Notes: generated by a model not told the origin, from the letters alone. A stretch of DNA of 64,000 nt from Larix kaempferi (GCA_027924585.1 BSBM01000779.1:16288001-16352000), one strand, 5' to 3'. Shown: positions 35,641 through 45,492, counted from the first letter of the stretch. A program made the numbers and translations.

Positions 35641-36960
35641 AAATGCTTGTATTGTTATTCAACAAAGTCCTTTGGTACATTCAATTTATGTTGAACAATA
35701 TACTAAGGATGAAGACTTTAAGGGAGTATATGAATCACTAATAAATGGCTCTCAAAATGAAGAATTGAACTATCATGTTCATGATAAGTTGTTGTATCAT
35801 CTTGGAAAAATATGTATTTCACAAAGTGAAAGAGTACATGTGATAAGAGAAGCTCACACTTCTCTCATTTCAGGGCACTATGATGTAGGAAAAACTGTAG
35901 CACAATTACAAAAGTTTTGTTATTGGCCTCGGATGAATGATACCGTGTCCAAGTATGTAAAAGGATGTGTTATGAGTGCAACAAGTAAGCCAAGTAACAG
36001 AAAGTTAGGCTTGTACACTCCACTTCTTGTTCCTTCCCATCCATGGGAAAGTGTTTCAATGGACTTTGTAGGAGGGTTACCAATGTCTAGAAAGGGACAT
36101 GATTACTTATATCTTGTTGTGGATAGGTTCAATAAAATGTGCATTCTAATGCCTTGTAAAAAGCAGATCACAGCTGAGTTGATTGCTCATTTGTTCTTCC
36201 AACATGTATGGGTCCATTTTGGACTCCCTACTTCTATTATATTTGATCGATATTCCCGCTTCCTTGGAAAATTTTGGTCATATCTACGGGAACTTATGGA
36301 CACAAAGCTAAAGAAGAGCACAACATTTCATCCACAAAATGATGGACAAACTCAAGTGGTCAACCGGACAGTAGTACATATTCTCCGAGGATATTGTGAC
36401 AAGCATCCCAAGCTTTGGGATGAGCAGTTACATTATGTTTAGCATTCCTACAACAAAGTTATGCACTCTTCAACACAAAGGTCTCCATTCGAGACATGTT
36501 TTGGATATTTACCAAAATCTCCCTTAGACTTTGTTTATGGGAAAGATTCAAAGGGATATGGTCAAGTTGATGTGGATAAAGCTTTGAATTTTATTCAGCA
36601 GATCCAGTTAATACATCAAGCAATACAAGAGCAGTTGGAATCAAGTCATGCCAAGTATAAAGAAAGACATGACAAGCATCGGGTGGATCATCATTTTCAA
36701 ATTGGTGATCGAGTATGGCTTCATATCAGCAAATACTGACTCCAAGGTGAAGGTATAAAGTTGAAACCAATCAGGTATGGACCTTTTACAATTTTAGATC
36801 AAGTTGCTAACAATTCTTTTCGGTTAGATTTGCCTCCTTATATGCAAATAAAATTCTTTTTTAATGTGGAAAAAATAAAATTGTATGAGCCTCCTATGAT
36901 TATGGACCAAGATGTACAGGTTCAAGTACCTTATGTTGATGAGTTTGCTCCTCAATATCT
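35641..36960 (+). pseudogene. pol: TE-H integrase
   Basis: Zinc-binding N-terminus: an H..H region around 35853-35880 and C-V-M-S near 35966, where the family has C-x2-C, so the last Cys is Ser. Catalytic core: MDFVGGLPMSRKG (first Asp, 36060), FDRYSRFLGKFW (36242-36275, second Asp kept) and STTFHPQNDGQTQVVNR, where the third catalytic residue (Glu) is Gln at 36353-36355. Stop at 36440, then the rest of the core (RSPFETCFGY) and a GPF-like C-terminal domain with RYGPFTILDQVANNSFRLDL (36770-36830) after another stop at 36737-36739. Confidence 0.9.
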
Positions 36961-37120
36961 CAATGAACTTTAGGAAGATGTTATACTTGATAAGAAGGTC
37001 ATATCTTCACGAAGAGGTCACATGGAATATATTTGTGTGGGGCTTAAAGGAATGCATCCAAGAAAATAATGGTGACTAGAGATCGGAAGAGTGAGGGAGT
37101 TGTACCCTCACCTATTTTCT
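36961..37120 (+). pseudogene. pol: TE-H chromodomain-like tail
   Basis: After a stop at 36971-36973 the frame continues as ILDKKVISSRRGHMEYICVG then LKGMHPRK, two stops and a WxEIGRVREL-like end. This is the layout of a chromodomain at the C-terminus of chromovirus integrases, which in that family directs insertion to heterochromatin (family knowledge). Confidence 0.7.
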
Positions 37121-37154
37121 GAATGATTATATGCTTTTGGTGGCCCAAAAGCTT

Positions 37155-37169
37155 CCCAGTGGGAAGGTT
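37155..37169 (+). other. TE-H polypurine tract
   Basis: CCCAGTGGGAAGGTT directly before the 3' LTR start TGATCTAGG. Confidence 0.7.
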
Positions 37170-38507
37170 TGATCTAGGAGGATCTCCAAGATCGATCAAA
37201 ATGAAAGTCTTAAAAAGGTGAAAAGAAGCTTACATATGCGTAGAGCTCATCAAGATATTTCCGACAACATTCATTTCGTGTGAAACAACCTCCGGACATG
37301 AAAGTTATTGAATTTGGAAAATGCGGCAAAAAGGTAAAAATTTCAGGAAAAAAAGGGGGCCACTTGGCACACCCACATGGTGCCATGTGGAATGTACAGT
37401 CATCATAGGTGCCACATGGTAGCACCAAAAGGTGCCACGTGGTCAAAGAATGGTGACAAGGCAATTGAGATGGACCAATCAGGGTCTGCAATGTGGTAGC
37501 CTTGTTGGCAGTTAGTTGAATGACTTGCAAAAATTATGGAGTCGAGGAGGATCGAACCCCCGAACTCAACTGCACCAAAGCCTCCACACTCTTCGTTGTC
37601 CACGATTCTCGTCAATGGTTCTTAACCATATGGGTCGTGACTTATATTTAAAGTTTATGGTATGTTTGTTCGGAAAAAGGGGCGGGGTCGAGGGCTTAGC
37701 CCTCCACCCCATGGCCAACACCGAGGCCAACCTCTGTGTAATTTGAACCACGTAATATGCCAACGAAACCAGCGGAATCAACGAGCCAACAACTCACAAC
37801 TACCAACGTAACAAGCCACAACACAACAACCAACACATCAAACGCCAACGCATATGCCAAGTGCCACCACAATGAACCAACCAACATTGCAACCATATCA
37901 CATTAAAAGGGGAGAGGCCCGCAAGTTTGAACCCAGGACCTCCGCCCCCAACAAACAATGCTTTACGAATGGTCCACAACCCATTCGTTGGAGGAGATAT
38001 GGGAAAATATATTTTTTTTTTTTATTTTGATGCGGAGTTTGGGGCCAAAAAGGAGCGCATGGCCCTTGCTTTTGGTGTCCGAAAACCTTTATAAAACCAC
38101 CATTTTAGCCACGAAAAATAGTGTTTAGAGCGCTATTTTTCTGCACAGTTCCCAAGGCGGGTACATGGAACGATTCCCAAGAAATGCACAGATTCTGAGG
38201 TGGAATCCATACAATTTCGTACAGGGCAGGCAAGGTGTTTCTCTATTTTTGTGCCAAAGGAGGCCTCAACCAAACCAGGTCGAGTTTATACTCATTCTTA
38301 TCATAATTTTGAGAGGAACGTAGTGGTGCAGTTTGTTTCTGGGTTTGAATGACAAAACTCATAAGTGTTTTCAAAACTCATGTATGTAAGCTTTTGAAGA
38401 CTTAATAAGATCGGCCTTCTCATGGGAAGTTGCCCGGAGACGTAGCCTAAGAAGGGTGAACTCCGTTATCATCTAATGTCTAAATTTTTCTGGTTTGCAT
38501 ACTTGTT
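37170..38507 (+). repeat. TE-H 3' LTR, truncated
   Basis: Matches 31116-32457 and stops after 'gcatacttgtt'. The last ~123 bp of the 5' LTR (32458-32580) have no counterpart, because sequence belonging to the TE-I family starts here. Confidence 0.9.
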
Positions 38508-38508
38508 A

Positions 38509-38531
38509 ATAACTTCCTAGTTAAGAGGGAG
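38509..38531 (+). other. Stray copy of the TE-I 3' internal end and PPT
   Basis: 23 bp that match 44404-44426 (the stretch just before TE-I's 3' LTR) at 22 positions, ending in the PPT GTTAAGAGGGAG. It lies directly in front of the 5' LTR, where target DNA would be expected. Confidence 0.85.
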
Positions 38532-39109
38532 TGTTGATGTAAATGTAACTTCGGAAGATATTCAATTGTATTTTATATTGATATTATTATTGTATTTTGT
38601 TTATACCTCCGACGGATATGTTTTCCCTGCAGTCAGAGATGTCATTATTATGTTTGGTCATGCAAAGTCATTGAGGTAAAACCTCCATTGTAAGTCAGGG
38701 CATTAGAACACCTAGAGTCAAATGTAAAAGGGTTTATTAAGTCTCCCTAGAGAAGTCGGCCTAGTCAGTTTTAGTGAGGACGACCTAGTTAAGTCAAAAG
38801 TAAAGTATAAATAGAGAGCCTTATTCTCTCATTTGGACACACTACTCACTCACACAAGTTTGCATAGCAAGGGAGAGAAGACAATTTCTCTGGAGGAGAA
38901 AGAGAGAGGGTTGCAGAAGACATATTTTGGGTTTTCCATTTTTGGCTCGATATTGTATTAGTGACAAATCTATCTTTGAGTACGTTGCGGGGTTTTCTCC
39001 TTTATGGTTTCCCCAAGGAAAACTATTGTGTCTATTTTGTTTTGATGTGCTTGTTATTCTTCCAGTTAAAGATCGTAGATAATATTAAATTAAAGTACAA
39101 ACTCTAACA
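38532..39109 (+). repeat. TE-I 5' LTR
   Basis: 578 bp, TGTTGATGTAAATGTAAC to ...ACAAACTCTAACA. Confidence 0.95.
38806..38814 (+). promoter_or_regulatory. Likely TATA box of the TE-I LTR
   Basis: TATAAATAG, conserved in the 3' LTR at 44713-44721, about 275 bp into the LTR. Confidence 0.65.
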
Positions 39110-39124
39110 TGGAATCAGAGCTTA
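39110..39124 (+). other. TE-I primer binding site
   Basis: TGGAATCAGAGCTTA immediately after the LTR; a tRNA-Met-type site with one change from TGGTATCAGAGC. Confidence 0.85.
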
Positions 39125-39543
39125 CCTGAAAAGAAGGCATTGTGCAGCAACAGGAAACTAGGGCTTTCAAGTTTGAGGTCTTCTCTCCATAGATCATCAA
39201 GAAAAGGAGGCTAGGATAACTCGCCCTAGGAGGGCACATCTTTTGGAGGAAGCATAATCGAATTCTGAGAATTTTCATTTTTGACCCAGACACTTGTGCC
39301 GAGAGAAAACTGGGGCATCAAGCTTTTGGGGTCTTCCTCCATCAATTTGGAAAAAGGAGTACATTGGACAAATCGCCTTGAGACGGTGCATCTTCCTGTC
39401 CAATCAGAATTTCAAGATTCCAACTTTGGAAAATTAGGGTTTGACTGACAAACCCTAGGCTAGCCAGCTCCAGAACCAAGTTGGGCATCTCAAATTGGTA
39501 AGACCTAAATATTTGCTATTTCCATTTGAGGTACTAATTTAAA

Positions 39544-40430
39544 ATGTCTCACCACACCAAGCTTGAGGATAAGATTGAGGGAGCTGATAACTTTCGAGCA
39601 TGGAAGTATAGGATTGCTCTTGTCCTTGAAGAAAATGATTTGGACAAATATGTCAATGAAGAGGTTCCAACACCAGAGGGAGATGAGGCTAAGGCTATCC
39701 ACAAGAATAACTTTTGTTAAAGCCAAGAGAATTATTGCAGACTCCATTAAAGATCATCTCATCCCACATGTGTCATCCTTGAAGACACCCAAGGAGATTT
39801 CAATGCTTTGACGAAGCTATTCGAAGGGAGGAACATAAATCAGAAGATGACATTAAGGAACTAGCTCAAGAACGTGAAGATCTTAAACTCCGAGACCATG
39901 CAATCCTATTTCATAAGGGTCTCGCAGATCAAGGAACAACTTGAAGCAGTTGAAGAAAAGGTAGAAGAAGGAGAGATCGTTATGACCACCCTGAATGGTC
40001 TCCCAAGATCATGGGACTCATTCATTCAAGGGATATGTGCCAGGAAGAATTTGATCACATTCAGCAGACTATGGGAAGACTCGTACTCAAGAAGAAGCTC
40101 GACTTGTGGCACGAGAAGAGACGATGGGATAAAATGATGATCAAGCTCTCATAGTTCACACTACAAGAAATCACAACAAGAGGGAGCACCACCACCACAA
40201 CAAGAGGGAGAAACACCACCAAAATAAGAGGGACAACTATGATAAACAAAGAAGACCTAGAAGAGATCTATCCAACATTAGATGGTATACATGTGATGAG
40301 AAGGGATACTATTCTAGAGATTGTCCCAGAAACAGAGGTCCCGCCAAGAAGACAAACAAGAAGAGGCATCATGCTCACACAGCGTAATATGATGAACCTA
40401 CAAGGAAAAGAACCAAAGAAGAAGAAATAG
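39544..40430 (+). pseudogene. gag: TE-I gag remnant
   Basis: ATG at 39544 (MSHHTKLEDKIEGADNFRAW), the usual Copia gag entry. Capsid blocks follow in shifted frames: IIADSIKDHLIPHVSSLKTP near 39735-39795, then a block from 39874 with SYFIRVSQIKEQLEAVEEK and TTLNGLPRSWDSFIQGI. A zinc knuckle remnant near 40285-40335 reads YTCDEKGYYSRDCPRN, with the first Cys-x2-Cys pair damaged. Gag therefore has indels, unlike pol. Confidence 0.85.
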
Positions 40431-40504
40431 ATGATTCTTCAAGTGATGAAGAATATGTCCTGATATCAGCACTCACAGGCACTGTTACTAATGGGAGCAA
40501 TGAT

Positions 40505-41074
40505 TTGCTTGTAGATAGTGGAGCTTCCAAGCACATGACGGGATACAAAGAATCATCCATCGATCTATCTGAGCATGAGTCACCTCATAAGGTGAAACTT
40601 GGAGATGATTACCAATACCCCATAAAAGGAAGTGGAGAAGCTTCCTACAAGCTAGACTCCGACAAATATATGAAGATGAAAGATGTACTATATGTTCCAG
40701 GATTAAAGAAGAACCTTCTCTACATATCAGCACTAGATGTTAAGGGAATGAGGGTTGCATTTGTCGATGGCCAAGTCCTAATGTGGCTAAGAGGAGAGAT
40801 GATAGATTATGCAACGGTGATTGGAGAGCAAGAGGGAGGTTTGTACAAGTTGAAGGGCCAACCTGAACAAGCATTGGTTCATGACTCCATGGAACTAAGT
40901 GAACTATGGCATAGAAGGCTTGCACATGTGCACTATAGAGCACTACCTATTGCAAGCAAAGTAGTTACAAGACTTCCAGAAATCCAAACAAGACATGAAG
41001 GCATTTGCAAGGGATATGCGCAAGGAATGAATGTAAAGAAGGCGTTTCCCAGCAGTGAAAGCAAAGTGAAATGA
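40505..41074 (+). pseudogene. pol: TE-I protease and GAG-pre-integrase
   Basis: LLVDSGASKHMTG (40508-40546) is an intact Copia protease active site, followed by VLYVPGLKKNLLYISAL (40687-40737). The pre-integrase zinc region has LWHRRLAHVHYRAL (H..H, near 40906-40950) and C-x-GYAQGMNVKK near 41007, where the second Cys of the usual C-x2-C is replaced (GICKGYA). It ends at TGA 41072-41074, consistent with CGA to TGA. Confidence 0.9.
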
Positions 41075-41884
41075 AAATTGGAGATAATCCACTCCGATGT
41101 ATGCGGTCCCATGCCATCCAGCTCACTTAGCGGGTATGTTTATTATGTTTCATTTATAGATGACTTTTCTCGTAAGACTTGGATTTACCTCTTGAAAAGT
41201 AAAGATAAGGTATTTAGTAAGTTCAAGGAATTCAAAGCCTTGGTCGAGAATCACACAGAGAAGAATATCAAGACCCTGCGATCAGATAATGGCGGAGAAT
41301 TTACTTCGGAAGAATTCAAGAATCTTTGCAGAGAATCTGAGATTAAGAGGAAGTTGAGCACTCCCTACAATCCTCAACAAAATGGCATTGAAGAATGAAA
41401 GAACAGAATGATAATGGCAGCAACGAAAGCAATGCTACATGACCAAGATCTTCTAATGCACTTATGGGTAGAAGCTGAAAGGATAGCGGTGTATGTACAG
41501 AACCGTACTCCCCACTAAGTACTAGATAACAAGACTCCAAAGGAATCTTTCTCCGGTGAGAAACCATAAGTCAGCCATCTCAGAATATTTGGTTTCCCAA
41601 TGTACATACACATTCCTAAGGAGAAGAGGACGAAGCTATATCCCTTGGGAAAGAAGGGAATATTTGTAGGATACAACGAAACTTCAAAGGCCTACCTACT
41701 ATACTTCCCAAGATTCAATAATATCGACATCAGTAGAGACATGACATTCGACGAAGACTCAGCATAAAACAAATCAAGAAAACTACCTATTGAAGAGATT
41801 GAAGAACCTGAAGTTCCCAGGATTAGAGATTCAGTGATGGAAGAAGCAGTTCCACAAGATCATGAGGACCACGAGATAGCATAA
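41075..41884 (+). pseudogene. pol: TE-I integrase
   Basis: Same frame as the protease. The core begins KLEIIHSDVCGPMPSSSLSG (41075-41134; first catalytic Asp), then FIDDFSRKTWIYLL, LRSDNGGEFTSEEF (41279-41320; second Asp intact) and YNPQQNGIEE near 41366-41395 (a Glu before the stop). Stops at 41396, 41516, 41567, 41765 and 41882. The C-terminal SHLRIFGFPMYIHIPKEKR and GIFVGYNETSKAY blocks are clear. Confidence 0.9.
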
Positions 41885-42802
41885 CCACAAGAACCTGTAG
41901 ATCCACCACTTGAGAAGAAATCCCACAAGAGGATACCAGCATGGGTATGAGAGGCAATACAAGATGGAGAGAAGTATGGCTCTCCATATGGGATGCACAG
42001 AGAAAGCAGGAAACCCAGACCATACTCCAGCTATGTGGCCATGTTGTGTGACATCATTGATAAAGAACCTTCCAACTATGAGGAATCAGCAGAGAAGAAA
42101 GAATGGAAGGATGCCATGATCGAGGTACACCAGTCGATTATGAAGAATGATGTCTAGGAGATAGTTTCGAGACCAGAAGGGAATTATGTAGTCACTTCAA
42201 AGTGGATCTAAAAAATCAGGCATGTTGCAGATGGTAGCATTGAGAAACACAAGGCAAGATTTGTGGCACGTGGCTTCTCCTAGAAAGAAGGCATGGACTA
42301 CGAGGAGACATTTGCACCTGTAGTGAGATACATTTCCATCAGATATATACTGGCATTGGCTGCAGTAATGAAATGGAAGGTACACCAGATGGACGTCAAG
42401 ACAACATTCTCGAATGGTGTAGTAAAAGAGGAATTGTACGTGGAGCATCCACTGGGATTTGAGACACATGACAAGCAGACTCATGTGTGCAAATTGAAGA
42501 AAGTCTTGTATGGATTGAAGCAGGCACCTAGGATGTGGTACGGCAGGATGGACAACTTCCTTATGAGCTTGGGTTTTAATAAGAGTAAAGCAAATTCCAA
42601 CCTTTACTTCAAGGTTGAAGCCGGAAGTCCAATGATACTTCTATTATATGTACATGACATGCTTCTGACAGGTGAGGATGAGCTCATTGCAGATGTGAAG
42701 AGGAGGCTTGCCACAGAGTTCAAAATGAAAGACTTGGGGATGATGCATTATTTATTAGGCATGGAGGTGTGGAAGAGTGCGGATGGAATCTTCCTTGGAT
42801 AA
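41885..42802 (+). pseudogene. pol: TE-I reverse transcriptase
   Basis: Copia RT in the same frame. EWKDAMIEVHQSIMKNDV near 42101, then stops at 42155 (position of a Trp), 42209 and 42281. GMDYEETFAPVVRY (42292-42333), QMDVKTTFSNGVVKEELYV, CKLKKVLYGLKQAPRMWY (42489-42540), then the catalytic box at 42647-42658 reading YVHD instead of YVDD, i.e. the first catalytic Asp is His. FKMKDLGMMHYLLGMEV follows. The TAA at 42800 stands where relatives have Gln. Confidence 0.95.
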
Positions 42803-43582
42803 GGGAAGTCTGCAGTGGAGATTATGAATAGGTTCGGAATGATGGACTGCAATGCTATGGCCACACCCATGGCATCGAACTTGTATCTTTTGTACGATGC
42901 TTCATCAGAGTCAGTTGATGCCACGATGTACCGTCAGATGATTGGTTCGTTGATGCATTTGATGAACATGAGACCAAACATATGCTTTGTTGTGAACACC
43001 CTGAGCCAATTCCTAACGGATCTGAGACATGTTCACTTGATTGTTGCAAAGCATGTATTGAGGTAATTGAAGGGTACAATTTACTATGGGCTCAAGTATG
43101 AGGTGAATCAGAAGATTAACATGCAGGGTTATGTTGATTCGGATTGGGTAGGCAGTGTCGCAGATAGGAAGATCACTTCGGGATGTTGCTTCAGTATGGG
43201 ATCCGGTATGATCTCCTAGTTTAGCAGGAAGCAGTCGTGCGTGGCACTGAGTACAACCGAAGCAAAGTATGTTGCAGCTTGTTCGGCTAGTTGTGAGGCA
43301 GTATGGCTTAGGAATCTACTGTCAAATTTGTTTGATCTCCAGTTAGAGGCGACTTGTATCTTCTGTGACAACCAAAGCTACGTGAAGTTTTCTAAGAACC
43401 TAGTGCTCCATGACAAGTCGAAGCACATTGAGATCAAGTACCACTATATCCGAGATATGGTGTAGAGAGGAGCAATGGAGCTCTAGTATGTGGCGACAGA
43501 CGAGTAGATAGCCGATGTGTTGACCAAGTCGTTAGCCAGAGTGAAGTTTGATTACTTCAAAGGGAAGCTTGGTGTTATCTAG
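42803..43582 (+). pseudogene. pol: TE-I RNase H
   Basis: GKSAVEIMNRFGMMDCNAMATPM, YRQMIGSLMHLMNMRPNI, then stop 43064, GYVDSDWVGSVADRKITSG (43129-43180; catalytic Asp present), stop 43217 in place of Trp, LSTTEAKYVAACSASCEAVW, CDNQSYVKFSKNLVLHDKSKH, and three stops at Gln positions (43463, 43484, 43505) before ADVLTKSLARVKFDYFKGKL. The polyprotein ends at TAG 43580-43582. Confidence 0.95.
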
Positions 43583-43640
43583 ATCGAGGTTCCTCCTAAG
43601 AGGGAGTGATGAGACCGGAAGACACAGATGCACCAGAGTC

Positions 43641-43995
43641 GTTCTCGCATGGTGGTAGGCATAGGTATTCCTTGGGACGTAATGCACCTGTGGTGCTCTT
43701 GATTGTCCTCCCATGTTGTTAGATGTAAGGGATAGTTCTCGTATAGTGGTAGGCGTAGGTGGTCCTTGGGACATAATGCATCTGGGATGCTCCTGATTTT
43801 CCTCCCATATTGGAGACGTTGAGAGGTCCACCGGTCATAAGACACTGTGTGTGCGCCTAGGCAGGATCTTACATGGTGTACTACATAGGTGGTCCTTGGG
43901 ACGTAATGCACCTGGGGTGCTCATGATTGTCCTCCCATGTTGGTAGATGCGGGATAACCATTGAGAGACGTAATGCACCTGGGATGCTCATGGGT
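43641..43995 (+). repeat. Minisatellite (~94-bp unit) in the TE-I 3' region
   Basis: Three diverged copies and a partial one. The unit runs GTTCTCG(C/T)AT.GTGGTAGGC, CCTTGGGACGTAATGCACCTG, GGTGCTC..GATTGTCCTCCCAT, TTGGTAGATG. Copies start near 43641, 43735 and 43863; the partial copy is 43967-43995. Confidence 0.8.
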
Positions 43996-44426
43996 TGTAC
44001 CCACTAGGTGGGAGATGCAGGTGGTCTGTTGGACATGAGATGTGCATCTGGGTTGTGCTCCATGTGATGATGAGATGATATGTATACGATGAGGTGATAG
44101 TAGGAGACGCAGGTGATTGCTGTGGAAATGTAATGTGTGGTCCTAGGATATACCTACTTGATGGCTTGCTCGCAAATATGATGAAGACCTACATGAGGGC
44201 TAGGCCAACATCCAGCATGAAAAATGGTTGGCTCTATAGAAATTCCTATGACGGATAGATTCGAGAGATGTCACTAATCAATGATCAACGGAATGAGGAT
44301 TGTTGCAGCAACGACGATGATGATGTTCCAACATTGAGGATGATCCAGCGATGATGACATTGTCCAGAATTGTGTCCAGGGTGATGATGACTGTGACGAG
44401 AGAATAAATTCCTAGTTAAGAGGGAG
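43996..44426 (+). other. TE-I 3' untranslated interior and PPT
   Basis: No coding. GATGA-rich between 44300 and 44400. It ends with the PPT TAGTTAAGAGGGAG (44413-44426). Confidence 0.75.
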
Positions 44427-45016
44427 TGTTGATGTAAATGTAACTTCGGAAGATATTCAATTGTATTTTATATTGATATTATTATTGTATTTTGTTTATA
44501 CCTCCGATTGATATGTTTTTCCTCCAGTCGGAGATGTCATTATTATTTTTGGTCATGCAAAGTCATTGAGGTAAAACCTCCATTGTAAGTCGAGGCATTA
44601 GATCCCCTAGAGTCAAATGTAAAAGGCTTTATTAAGTCTCCCTAGAGAAGTCTACCCAGTCAGTTTTAGTGAGGCCGACCTAGTTAGGTAAAAGGTTAAG
44701 TCAAAATTAAAGTATAAATAGTGAGCCTTGCTCTCTCATTTGGACACACCACTCACTCACACAAGTTCTCATAACAAGGGAGAGAAGACAAGTTCGTTGG
44801 AGGAGAAAGAGAGAGAGCTGTAGAAGACATATTTTGGGTTTTCCATTTTTGGATTGATATTGTATTAGTGACAAATCTATCTTTAAGGAAGTTGTGGGGT
44901 TTTCTCCTTTATGGTTTCCCCAAGGAAAACTATTGTGTCTATTGTGTTTTGTTATGCTTGTTATTCTTTCAGTTAAAGATCCTAGATAATATTGAATTAA
45001 AAATCAAACTCTAACA
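44427..45016 (+). repeat. TE-I 3' LTR
   Basis: 590 bp, TGTTGATGTAAATG to ...CAAACTCTAACA. The next base starts TE-J sequence. Confidence 0.95.
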
Positions 45017-45479
45017 ACATTACATTATACTAAAAAGAATTATCGGATGCTGTGATCATATTATATTATTCCAAACCAAATGATCATATGCTAAAGTAAT
45101 TCACTTTAGAGGTGATCAATCTCTAAAGGAAACTTAATAGCAATATGGTGATCATGTTAATAATATATCACACAACATTAAATGCTTTTAACAAGTAAAG
45201 CATAGCCCTTTATACGGAAGGTCCACCTCTATACGGGAGGTCCATCTCATGGATACCTTTATACGGAAGGTTCACATGATAATCATGACTTGATACACAC
45301 AAGTTCGGAGCCTTGTCCAACAAGACTTTACAACATCATTACTTTGATCAATTACCTCTATACGGGAGGAATAACCTTTACACGAAAGGCAATCAAAGTG
45401 CTCACCTCTATACGAGAGGATCAATCTTGACTACACAAGATTGGTTTGGAGAATGTCTCCCGATTCTGTATATTTAACA
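45017..45479 (-). repeat. TE-J 3' LTR (truncated by TE-I)
   Basis: Matches 60322-60784. The minus-strand start is TGTTAAATATACAG at 45479. The other ~1 kb of the LTR is missing because TE-I begins here. It contains six copies of the motif CCTYTAYACGRRAGG. Confidence 0.9.
45207..45419. promoter_or_regulatory. Six-copy palindromic motif cluster in the TE-J 3' LTR
   Basis: 15-bp copies at 45207-45221, 45226-45240, 45256-45270, 45355-45369, 45375-45389 and 45405-45419. Each can form a 5-bp stem around ATACG. The two triplets have the same spacing (19-20 and 30 bp). It lies 60-270 bp inside the LTR start, i.e. in the U3/promoter half. Confidence 0.75.
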
Positions 45480-45492
45480 CTCCCTCTCAGTG
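45480..45492 (-). other. TE-J polypurine tract
   Basis: Minus strand CACTGAGAGGGAG immediately before TGTTAAATATAC. Confidence 0.85.

Larger units (their letters stand above)
31116..38507 (+). mobile_element. TE-H: nearly full-length chromodomain Ty3/gypsy retrotransposon
   Basis: 5' LTR 31116-32580, PBS, gag, protease, RT, RNase H, integrase, a chromodomain-like tail, a PPT, and a 3' LTR truncated at 38507. Order PR-RT-RH-IN is that of gypsy. The two LTRs look about 86 per cent alike over the first 120 bp, so it is old. Sequence features recall the IFG7-type chromoviruses known from pines (weak inference). Several catalytic residues are mutated. Confidence 0.9.
38532..45016 (+). mobile_element. 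TE-I: complete-length Copia LTR retrotransposon
   Basis: LTRs 38532-39109 and 44427-45016 (about 95 per cent alike by eye over the first 200 bp), PBS, gag, PR, IN, RT, RH, an 830-bp 3' region with minisatellite, and a PPT. Its flanks (GGGAG left, ACATT right) do not form a TSD, and the left flank is a piece of the element itself. It cuts the TE-J 3' LTR on the right. PR to RH reads in one frame with 16 stops. Confidence 0.95.

Noticed and set aside
43532-43911. Minus-strand open stretches with repeated protein segments.
   Set aside because: The repeats are explained by the 94-bp minisatellite of TE-I; no start context or family supports a gene.
39543-45000. A possible intact Copia polyprotein in TE-I.
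   Set aside because: One frame but 16 stops, a mutated RT active site and a broken gag; it cannot be expressed as is.
45207-45419. A CRISPR-like array (short repeats with regular spacing).
   Set aside because: The repeats are 15 bp with two spacing classes, lie inside a plant LTR and occur again in the sister LTR; there are no cas genes.
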